Assembly: GCA_035712365.1 (NCBI GenBank)
Contig: DASTAW010000040.1
Span: 95,467 to 159,466 of the forward strand
Length of the DNA stretch: 64,000 bases
Reading direction: 5' to 3'
From: Terriglobia bacterium
Lineage (GTDB): Bacteria; Acidobacteriota; Terriglobia; UBA7540
Position 1 is the stretch's first letter, and each line of letters starts with the position of its first letter. The notes beneath the pieces were generated by a model. That model searched no databases. It was given only the letters and a program-made list of their open reading frames with translations, and was not told the origin of the DNA. Below are positions 1-6,407 of this stretch, in pieces. The position numbers and the translations under genes are program-made.

Positions 1-2
1 GA

Positions 3-1511
3 AGGTCGGCCCTTCGCGCGCTGGCATCAACTCCTGTCGTGCTGCTGGGGGCGTCCAACCTGGCCGCCCAGACCAGCCTGAGCGGCTACTGGGTCCTGCT
101 CATCCCCAACAACGACGGCACGTACCGCAAGTCCTACTTCCATCTCGAGCAGTCAGGCGAAACCGTCTCGGGATCGGTGATGTCCGGCAGCCGTGAGCTT
201 CCCATCAGCAACGGAAGCTTCCAGAGCGGCAGGCTTCATTTCGAAGTCGTCACGCGCTTCCGCCGCGAGGGCCGCACGACCATCTACACCGGCCAGATGA
301 ACGGCGACAAGATTGACATGCAGATCGACATCCCTGGCCGCAGCCCGCAAACCGGCGCGGCCCAGCGCACCACCCGCGAGGCCACGCTGCCTCCCGCGCC
401 GCTGCCGCTGCCCGAGCTCCGCGACCTGACGGACAACGGCCTGGTGCGCACACCGCCCATGGGCTGGAATAGCTGGAACAAATTTGCCGGCCGCGTGAAT
501 GACCAGATCGTGCGCGCCGCCGCCGACGCCGTCGTCGCTTCCGGCATGGCCAAAGCAGGATACATCTACGTCAATATTGACGACACCTGGCAGGGCGAGC
601 GCGACAGCCGGGGAAACATCACCGGCAATACAAAGTTCCCCGACATGAAGGCCCTATGCGACTACGTCCACTCCAAGGGCCTCAAGATCGGAACCTATTC
701 GGGGCCGGGCCCGGAAACCTGCGCGGGCTACGAAGGCAGCTTTGGGCACGAGGAGCAGGACGCGAAAACCTACGCCGAGTGGGGCTTTGATTACCTGAAA
801 TACGACTGGTGCAGCGCCGCGCGCGTTTATAAGGACGAAGACATGCGTCCGGTTTATCAGAAGATGGGCGAGGCCCTGCTGAAGTGCGGCCGGCCCATCG
901 TCTACAGCCTCTGCCAGTACGGGCGCGACGACGTCTGGGGATGGGGAGCCAAAGTGAGCGGCAACCTTTGGCGCACCACCGGAGACATCAATGACCACTG
1001 GGAGCGTATGGACGAAATCGGATTCAGCCAGTTCGCCATCCAGCACTTCATGCGCCCCGGCCACTGGAACGATCCCGACATGCTCGAGATCGGCAACGGC
1101 GGCATGTCAAGCGACGAATACCGCACCCACATGAGCCTCTGGTGCCTGCTGGCCGCTCCGCTGCTGGCCGGGAACGATCTTAGCTCGATGACGGAGGACA
1201 CGCGCGACATCCTGATGAACAGCGAGGTCATCGCCATCGACCAGGACCCCGCCGCCCATCCCGCGCAACTGGTTTCATACGTGGAACAGCAGGTTGTCGC
1301 CTATCGAAAACTCGCCGACGGCTCAACCGCCGTGGCCTTTTTCAATCGCGCCGACAAGGAAGACGAAATCGGCGTCGAGTGGCCGGCGCTGGAACTCGAA
1401 GGCAAAATCCAGGCGCGCGACTTGTGGAAACATGAGGCAGTGCAAGTCTCCGACACGCACTATTCGACGAAGGTCCCCGCCCACGGCGTGGTCATGCTGA
1501 AAGTCAAGTAG
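3..1511 (+). CDS. Alpha-galactosidase, GH27 family, exported (5' end outside window)
   Basis: The protein hydrolyses terminal alpha-galactosyl (or related) residues, probably outside the cytoplasm. The frame is open to the left edge of the window. The first in-frame start codon seen (GTG at 39) would cut a hydrophobic Ala-rich leader ending near LAAQ, so the true start probably lies upstream. Numbering from position 39, residues about 12-105 form a strand-rich N-terminal domain that I do not recognise. The GH27 TIM barrel begins at GWNSW (about 142). The nucleophile is D256 in KYDWC, and the acid/base is most likely D316 in GDIND, by alignment with human alpha-galactosidase A. The conserved WNDPDML motif follows at about 343-349. 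A short beta C-terminal domain ends the protein. Substrate specificity within GH27 cannot be read from sequence. Confidence 0.88.
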   Translation, partial: RSALRALASTPVVLLGASNLAAQTSLSGYWVLLIPNNDGTYRKSYFHLEQSGETVSGSVMSGSRELPISNGSFQSGRLHFEVVTRFRREGRTTIYTGQMNGDKIDMQIDIPGRSPQTGAAQRTTREATLPPAPLPLPELRDLTDNGLVRTPPMGWNSWNKFAGRVNDQIVRAAADAVVASGMAKAGYIYVNIDDTWQGERDSRGNITGNTKFPDMKALCDYVHSKGLKIGTYSGPGPETCAGYEGSFGHEEQDAKTYAEWGFDYLKYDWCSAARVYKDEDMRPVYQKMGEALLKCGRPIVYSLCQYGRDDVWGWGAKVSGNLWRTTGDINDHWERMDEIGFSQFAIQHFMRPGHWNDPDMLEIGNGGMSSDEYRTHMSLWCLLAAPLLAGNDLSSMTEDTRDILMNSEVIAIDQDPAAHPAQLVSYVEQQVVAYRKLADGSTAVAFFNRADKEDEIGVEWPALELEGKIQARDLWKHEAVQVSDTHYSTKVPAHGVVMLKVK

Positions 1512-1523
1512 CACAGCCTTTTG

Positions 1524-1586
1524 TAGCACAGCCACTCCTGGCTGTGCGGATGGGATAAACGACACAGGCAAGCGTGCTGTGCTACG
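1524..1586. repeat. REP-like palindrome (GTAGCAC...GTGCTAC)
   Basis: The element has perfect 7-bp outer inverted ends (GTAGCAC/GTGCTAC) and an inner hairpin CAGCC-ACTCCT-GGCTG. It lies 13 nt upstream of a REP-associated transposase remnant, the arrangement expected of a REP/RAYT pair. It could also help terminate the galactosidase transcript. No long T-run follows. Confidence 0.6.
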
Positions 1587-1598
1587 GAATATAGACCA

Positions 1599-1723
1599 AT
1601 GACCTTCTATCACCGCAACCTTCCGCACTGGCATCCTGAAGGTAAAGCTATTTTCCTGACCTGGAGGCTGTTTGGGTCACTGCCCAAGTCGCTCCAACTC
1701 ACCGGCAGGAGTGCCGGTGCCAC
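1599..1723 (+). pseudogene. RAYT (REP-associated tyrosine transposase, Y1_Tnp) N-terminal remnant
   Basis: From the ATG at 1599 the first ~33 codons read a typical RAYT start, including PHWHPEGKAIFLTWRL and FGSLP. The similarity stops near 1697, where a second REP-like half (CACCGGCAGGAGTGCCGGTG, on the + strand) follows. The catalytic HUH and Tyr parts of the family (about 150-200 residues) are absent, so this is a dead fragment. The remaining sequence to 1836 holds no recognisable gene. Confidence 0.6.
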
Positions 1724-1836
1724 AATGGGTGCTGCCACAAAGAGTGGTATCACCGAAGCAAGGAGAAGGGTTCGCCGGCTAACCCGTCTAGCGCACCTTG
1801 TCCCCTTGCCCCAGCGAACACTCAGCTTCGCCGCGC

Positions 1837-4419
1837 TCATTGGCCCGGGGCGGATGCCGCACCGCCGGCGACGATCTCGTGCAACGTCACGGTTTGCGTC
1901 TGACCCTCTGCCACGGTGACATCGACGCCATATCCAGCCACGCCGTCGAGAAATCCAGGCTGGAACCAGGCGCCGAAGGCGATCTTGTCCCAGGCGAACA
2001 GCGTGTACTTGCCCGGCGGAACTCCCTGCAACGCGAAATGTCCGCCGGAGTACGTGGGAACAGACCTGAAGAGCCGCGCATCACGCCGCAGCCCTGGAGC
2101 CGGCGCCAGGACGACGCAAGCGAATGGCGTCGGCTGGCCATCGGGACCGAGCACGGTCCCCTGAATCTGCACCGCGTCCCAACTCACTACCAACTCCAGC
2201 GTCCCAACCGGCTGGTGCTGCGGTATCTCCAGGAGATTGGCGCGCACGTCCTGTGAGCCAAAGGTGGCGGATTTGATGTATCCCCTTTCCGGCATCATTT
2301 CAATCCGAATCCGGTAGCGGCCGGGAAACAGGCCGTTCAGTGCGAACGAATCTCCCGAGTGCACGTCATTTGCCTGAACCCGGTCGAAGAGAAAGCCAGC
2401 ATCTCCTCGCTCCGCGATGACGCGATATTGGAAATTACCCTGCGCCTGGCCCTCCACGGTTAAATGGCCATGGACCGTCCAATCGCCGTCAGGATCGAGC
2501 GTGACGCCAGCGACATTCGCATGGGACACAGTGATGGGTGCATAGGCGGCATACCGCGACATTCCCCTGGGAAGAACCGCCCAGAGCACGTAGGAACCCG
2601 GCGGCACTCCCAAAATGCGGAAATGGCCGGAATCGTCCGGTTGCACGACTTCGCCCTCTTTCAGGGAAATTCCAAACGCGCCTTTCGCCGGCAGCAGGAT
2701 CAACCCGACTTTCCCTTTCCACGCGCGCCATGCCGCCCCTTGCACCGTGCCGCTGATTTCGTAGGTCGTAACCGGCGAAAGCGAAAAGTCGGTTCCGGTC
2801 ATTTGCTCGCCTGGCTCCAGGCGAATCACCGAACCATCGCCAGGTGTTGTCGCATGTGGATAGTAGATGTACGGCGACACGGAAACGCCTGGCGAGGCAT
2901 CAAGCAAACGCACGTCAGAAGTAGATGCTGGCAGCGCCGGAATCGGCTGGGACGTCCGCGTCTGTGCGGCCACGTAATACTGTCCCGCAGGAAGATCGAA
3001 CAAGCGGTACTGGCCCAGGTCATCGGTCACCGTCTCGCGATACGGCATCAGCCACCCACGGGTATCACTGGATGGATAGGCGAGCGCCAGGGTGACGTGC
3101 GCGCACTCGACAGGATTGCCATGCCCATCAGTGATTCTTCCGGCGATTACCCCGGTCGGCGCCATCTTGATCAGCATGCCGGTGATCTTGTGCTGAGAGC
3201 GAAATTGCGGTTCCGGCTGACCAAAAAATGTCGGGTCCGGTTCCGATTCGTCCGGCTGCTCCGCGAATCCATTTGCCCACACTCCGAGCGGCAGGCCCCA
3301 AGCGCAAGGGATCGACTGCAAATCGAAGCGTCCTTCTCCGTCAGTGCGGGCTTGCACAGCCGGACGCTGGTCCCTGGAGTAGTAGTGTGACCCGAAAGAC
3401 ATCCAGGCGTTCCGCATCGGCTGGCCCGTGACAGCATCAATTACCGTCCCCGATGCTTCACACGCTCCGGTCAGCGGAGGAAGCAAATGGAACTTGTCGA
3501 TGGCCACCCGCTCCTTACCCGTCATTGGCCTGACCGAGATGTTAAGGTCGAAAATCGCCTGCCCCGCCTCCAGGTCCACCGGCCTTGCGAGAGAGCGGTC
3601 AGTGCTACCGGGATAGAAGAACAGCGGAGGAAAGTCTTTCCATCCCGCACCTCGCCAGGAATGGCCGTCGAAATAAAATTCACGCTCCAAATCGTAGAGG
3701 TTAAAGGGGGCCAGGTCGAAGTCCGGCTGATACCCGGCGACGAGATAATACCGGCCCGGCAGCAATCCGAACACCCGATATTCGCCGCGGTCGTCCGTCG
3801 TTGTCCCCGTCACCGGCAGCAGTATTTTCTGCAGGGCCCCCGCTGGCCCATATTGCAGTACTTGTACGAGCGACCCAGGCACCGGTTCGTCGTGCTCGTC
3901 GATCACGTGGCCGGCGAGCACGCTGGCGCGCGGCAGCCGCACCACGATATCGTCGCGCCCCTGACCGGGCCGCAGCCAGAAGGTGTCCCTCGTGTACTTT
4001 TCATGGGCATCGAAAACCTGTTCGGCATAGCCATCGGCTACTGCGGTGACCGCGTATACGCCCGGTTCCATTCCCCGCACGGCGAAGTGGCCTGTGGCGT
4101 CGGTCCGAAGCCGGTACCGCAGCACGCCGAGTGGATCGCAGCGCACGCAAGGCGAAGTGGGAACGACAACCGGCATAACGCCGCCGACACTCACGGGCGG
4201 TGAGAAAACCTTTACATCGGCGCCAGGCATCGGTTTCCCCGTGCCCGCGTCGACCACCAGGCCGGAAATGTGGCAATTGGCGGGCGCGCCTGGCTGGGGG
4301 GCCGAAGAATTCAGAGGCAGCGTTTGCGCCCACTGGGCTTGCACCCGCCAGGCGCCAAGACACACAAATGAAACCGTCAGAAGGAGCGCCGCTCCGCCGC
4401 ACTTGCGCGCAGTTTCCAT
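1837..4419 (-). CDS. Exported protein of carboxypeptidase-regulatory-like (Ig-fold) repeats
   Basis: This 860-residue protein starts with a signal peptide (hydrophobic core at about 10-24, probable cleavage after VQA at 28). It then carries about seven beta-sandwich repeats with the signature [IL]-x-G-x-V-x-D-x-x-[GT]-x-P-[VM]. Clear starts are SGLVVDAG, LAGHVIDE, ASGTVIDA, IAGRITDG, ISGTVQGA, VHGHLTVE and IQGTVLGP. Each domain ends in a segment such as GHFAVRGMEPGVYAVTA, the classic CarboxypepD_reg/CNA-B pattern. No enzymatic domain is seen. Such proteins are abundant in Acidobacteria and are thought to act at the cell surface, possibly as adhesive or scaffold modules; the role here is unknown. 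The gene is monocistronic, with the signalling cluster upstream in opposite orientation. Confidence 0.75.
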   Translation of the reverse strand: METARKCGGAALLLTVSFVCLGAWRVQAQWAQTLPLNSSAPQPGAPANCHISGLVVDAGTGKPMPGADVKVFSPPVSVGGVMPVVVPTSPCVRCDPLGVLRYRLRTDATGHFAVRGMEPGVYAVTAVADGYAEQVFDAHEKYTRDTFWLRPGQGRDDIVVRLPRASVLAGHVIDEHDEPVPGSLVQVLQYGPAGALQKILLPVTGTTTDDRGEYRVFGLLPGRYYLVAGYQPDFDLAPFNLYDLEREFYFDGHSWRGAGWKDFPPLFFYPGSTDRSLARPVDLEAGQAIFDLNISVRPMTGKERVAIDKFHLLPPLTGACEASGTVIDAVTGQPMRNAWMSFGSHYYSRDQRPAVQARTDGEGRFDLQSIPCAWGLPLGVWANGFAEQPDESEPDPTFFGQPEPQFRSQHKITGMLIKMAPTGVIAGRITDGHGNPVECAHVTLALAYPSSDTRGWLMPYRETVTDDLGQYRLFDLPAGQYYVAAQTRTSQPIPALPASTSDVRLLDASPGVSVSPYIYYPHATTPGDGSVIRLEPGEQMTGTDFSLSPVTTYEISGTVQGAAWRAWKGKVGLILLPAKGAFGISLKEGEVVQPDDSGHFRILGVPPGSYVLWAVLPRGMSRYAAYAPITVSHANVAGVTLDPDGDWTVHGHLTVEGQAQGNFQYRVIAERGDAGFLFDRVQANDVHSGDSFALNGLFPGRYRIRIEMMPERGYIKSATFGSQDVRANLLEIPQHQPVGTLELVVSWDAVQIQGTVLGPDGQPTPFACVVLAPAPGLRRDARLFRSVPTYSGGHFALQGVPPGKYTLFAWDKIAFGAWFQPGFLDGVAGYGVDVTVAEGQTQTVTLHEIVAGGAASAPGQ

Positions 4420-4771
4420 CGCCCGCCGGTTTCCTCAAGGTCGAGGTTACATTCTCTCTCCTGTTCCTGCAACTCGAAGTTCGACCACCCTCTCGTCGTC
4501 ATCGGTGTCGCTCGCGTGTTGCATCGGCTCTCGGGTCGGGTGGTGCAGCGGGTACCCATGGCACAAGGTCGGTGCCGTGGCTACCAACCCTGCCTGAGGT
4601 CGCGACAGCCCGCAGCACCCCAACGACCACCATCTCCAAGGAGAGAGGGTGTTCCCGTCCCACAAGGCGGGAGGACCGGTGAGGGGTGTTTCTCGCTAAG
4701 CGAAGAGTAGCGCGGACCTCCGGGTTTGAGGTCCACGGTTCTTCTTCAGGAAGGTTTGAGTTTATAGGCGC
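4420..4771. other. Intergenic region without a recognisable gene
   Basis: About 350 bp upstream of the minus-strand exported repeat protein. ORFs here have no family motif. A hairpin-forming stretch, GGACCTCCGGGTTTGAGGTCC, starts near 4714. The promoter of the 1837-4419 gene should lie near 4430-4500, but no convincing -35/-10 pair is visible. Confidence 0.5.
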
Positions 4772-4800
4772 GCCGGGGGCGGGAAAGAGGCCGCCCCGGC
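4772..4800. repeat. GC-rich palindrome, copy 1 of a family
   Basis: A 29-bp near-perfect inverted repeat (GCCGGGG...CCCCGGC). Related copies occur at 5043-5071 and 12586-12614. The family consensus is roughly GCCGGGGCGGGC-5N-GCCCGCCCCGGC. It looks like a dispersed REP-type element rather than a terminator, because no T-run follows on either strand. Confidence 0.5.
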
Positions 4801-4860
4801 GATGTGCTGGTGAAAGAAGTCCTTGCATGGCTTGACAAGTATCTCGGCCGGGTCAACTAA
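4801..4860 (+). pseudogene. Possible C-terminal remnant of an S9 peptidase / alpha-beta hydrolase
   Basis: Twenty codons directly abutting the palindrome read DVLVKEVLAWLDKYLGRVN followed by TAA. This resembles the last residues of prolyl-oligopeptidase-like S9 peptidases (…WLDRYLGPV). No upstream body is present, so it would be a gene end left by rearrangement. The match is short, so the call is tentative. Confidence 0.3.
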
Positions 4861-4934
4861 TCGCGGGCGTGGCTCCGGCGAGATCGAGCGCTGGGCCCGC
4901 CGGGCCTTACCGTGAACTGCGGGCGCCCGTTAGC

Positions 4935-5042
4935 ATGGATAACGCCCGCAGGAGCTCTAGCTTATTTATCACGCGGCTCGGGAGCTCGATGGGAGTGCGC
5001 GGGCGGTTCCGAATGAGGATTCGTGTGATTTCATGGCGGAGT
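4935..5042 (+). pseudogene. Degraded 5' end of a Ser/Thr kinase gene (fourth copy)
   Basis: From the ATG at 4935 the DNA can be aligned to the first ~25 codons of the kinases at 6400 and 9426 (MNERWQEIE…IYH…ELDGSARA) with one single-base frameshift near 4948. After about 5010 the similarity is lost, and the frame runs into the palindrome at 5043, as the remnant at 12474 does. The preceding bases (about 4910-4934) also vaguely resemble the sigma-factor tail seen before each other kinase start. This marks the left edge of the amplified locus. Confidence 0.55.
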
Positions 5043-5071
5043 GCCGGGGCGGGCCTAATGCCCGCCCCGGC
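5043..5071. repeat. GC-rich palindrome, copy 2, at the 3' end of the exported-protein gene
   Basis: A 29-bp inverted repeat with 12-bp arms and a 5-nt loop, 25 nt beyond the stop of the minus-strand gene 5096-5590. The equivalent site beside the paralogue (12586-12614) has the same hairpin. It may stop transcription or stabilise the 3' end of the mRNA, but there is no T-run. Confidence 0.5.
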
Positions 5072-5095
5072 AACAGGCAGGTTCGCATTGTGACG

Positions 5096-5590
5096 TTATT
5101 TCGTGTTCAGCGTGACAGGGATCCGCTGAATCAGCATGGGCGCTTCGGCAAGCTGCGTGTATCCGCCGCGGTTCCCATTGTGCGCCACCAGCTTCGCACC
5201 GCGTGGCAGATTGAATCGAACAGATTCGCTGATCGCGGGCATTTCGAGGGAGCGCACGACAAGAGCGTTACCCTCGCGAATGCAGACGATCGCATTGTTC
5301 GGCGCTGAAGCGTGATCCCGCGGCCCGGCGAGAACCATGCCCTGCGGACTTCCCTTGTCCGTACCCTGCACGACAACAAGGCCAGCCCCGTTGTCCAGGG
5401 TGTCATACTGCAGTGTGTAGTCTCCCGCGGGCAATGTCATCTTCCCCCACTGGGCCTCAAACGGAAGAGTGAATGTGCCGGCGAAATGGGTTGTATGGAC
5501 GCCCTGTCCTCTCGCCCCAACAGAACTCAGGGCGAAAAGGGCCAGGGAAAGACCAACCAAGGTCACGGATATTCGAATCGTTTTCATCAC
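5096..5590 (-). CDS. Small exported protein of unknown function, divergent from the sigma factor gene
   Basis: A 164-residue protein with an N-terminal signal peptide (hydrophobic about 9-26, cleavage likely after ARG-Q). The mature part is predicted to be strand-rich, with a segment FTLPFEAQWG-KMTLPAGDYTLQY near the start of the mature domain. I do not recognise a named family, although similar proteins with the LPAGDY motif recur in Acidobacteria. A paralogue at 12640-13137 is similar along its whole length and sits next to a dead sigma-factor copy. The gene therefore duplicated together with its neighbour, and the divergent arrangement suggests shared regulation. The start follows GGAGGTG in the minus-strand leader. 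Confidence 0.7.
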   Translation of the reverse strand: MMKTIRISVTLVGLSLALFALSSVGARGQGVHTTHFAGTFTLPFEAQWGKMTLPAGDYTLQYDTLDNGAGLVVVQGTDKGSPQGMVLAGPRDHASAPNNAIVCIREGNALVVRSLEMPAISESVRFNLPRGAKLVAHNGNRGGYTQLAEAPMLIQRIPVTLNTK

Positions 5591-5756
5591 CCACCTCCAG
5601 TTAAGATTTGCCGCAGGCGGTGTGGGGTGCTTTGCCCCCGGTTTTTCGTGTTGCTCCCCAGCGGCTTCGGTCTACTTTCCGCCCTTAACCTGTAATGCGT
5701 GAAATGCCTGCCAAAACCCACATCGCTGGCAAAAAATATTGATGCGCCAGCGTCGG

Positions 5757-5786
5757 TTGGATTGTCAGTTGTCAATGTGCTATGCT
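5757..5786 (+). promoter_or_regulatory. Candidate promoter of the ECF sigma / kinase operon
   Basis: TTGGAT (5757-5762), an 18-nt spacer and TATGCT (5781-5786). The same block (GTCGGTTGGATTGTCAGTTG, then TATCCT) is kept upstream of the dead sigma copy at about 13308-13337. Conservation between the two copies is the main support. Confidence 0.35.
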
Positions 5787-5822
5787 CCGCTCAATTGGCA
5801 ATACCCTTCGGAGGGGCAAGGT

Positions 5823-6407
5823 ATGCAACGGGCGCCGTCAGCCCAGGAGGTCACGCTCCTGCTCCGTGCCTGGGGCGATGGAAGCAAAGAAGCCCTCGAC
5901 CGTCTGGCGCCCCTGGTCTACCGCGAACTTCATCAGATCGCCGGCCGCCTGATGGCGCGCGAGCGCCCCAACCACACCCTGCAAGCCACAGCCCTGGTGA
6001 ATGAGGCCTACGTGCGCCTGGTGGATGCCCGGCAAGCCAGTTGGCAGGACCGCGCACACTTTTTTGCCATTTGCGCCCGTGCCATGCGGCAGATTCTGGT
6101 TGACCACGCCCGCAGCCGGGGCAGCGCCAAGCGCGGCGGCGACCAGGTGGTAATCGAGCTCGAGGAAGGATTGGCGGCCACTGCGTCCCCGGAGGCCAAA
6201 CTTCTGGAACTCGATGAAGCCCTCAAACGGCTGGAAGCGCTCGACCCGAGAAAGGGCCGCGTGGTCGAAATGCGCTACTTCGGCGGACTGAGCGTCGAGG
6301 AAACGGCCGAGGCCCTCAAAGTTTCCGCCGAAACAGTGCGGCGCGACTGGAAGCTGGCCCAGGCGTGGCTGCACCGCGAGCTGAGCGGGAAGAAACCAGA
6401 TGAATGA
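5823..6407 (+). CDS. ECF-type RNA polymerase sigma factor, TIGR02999 family
   Basis: A 194-residue sigma-70 family factor expected to direct RNA polymerase to a small regulon. The start at ATG 5823 is chosen because GGAGG lies 8 nt upstream and the protein then begins MQRAPSAQEVTLLLRAWGDG, as in the family; an upstream in-frame ATG (5739) adds an unconserved tail. Region 2 spans about 20-95 (LVYRELHQIA, HTLQATALVNEAY, RAHFFAICARAMRQILVDHAR). Region 4 spans about 135-185 (RVVEMRYFGGLSVEETAEAL, then a helix-turn-helix). The stop overlaps the kinase start by 8 nt, so the two are translationally coupled. TIGR02999 factors are often encoded next to Ser/Thr kinases, and control by phosphorylation is an inference. 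Copies of its 3' end precede the other kinase starts at 9381 and 12437. Confidence 0.9.
   Translation: MQRAPSAQEVTLLLRAWGDGSKEALDRLAPLVYRELHQIAGRLMARERPNHTLQATALVNEAYVRLVDARQASWQDRAHFFAICARAMRQILVDHARSRGSAKRGGDQVVIELEEGLAATASPEAKLLELDEALKRLEALDPRKGRVVEMRYFGGLSVEETAEALKVSAETVRRDWKLAQAWLHRELSGKKPDE

Noticed and set aside
3487..4203. 238-codon plus-strand ORF opposite the exported repeat protein
   Set aside because: The minus-strand frame has clear CarboxypepD_reg repeats and a signal peptide; the plus-strand frame has neither motif nor start signals.
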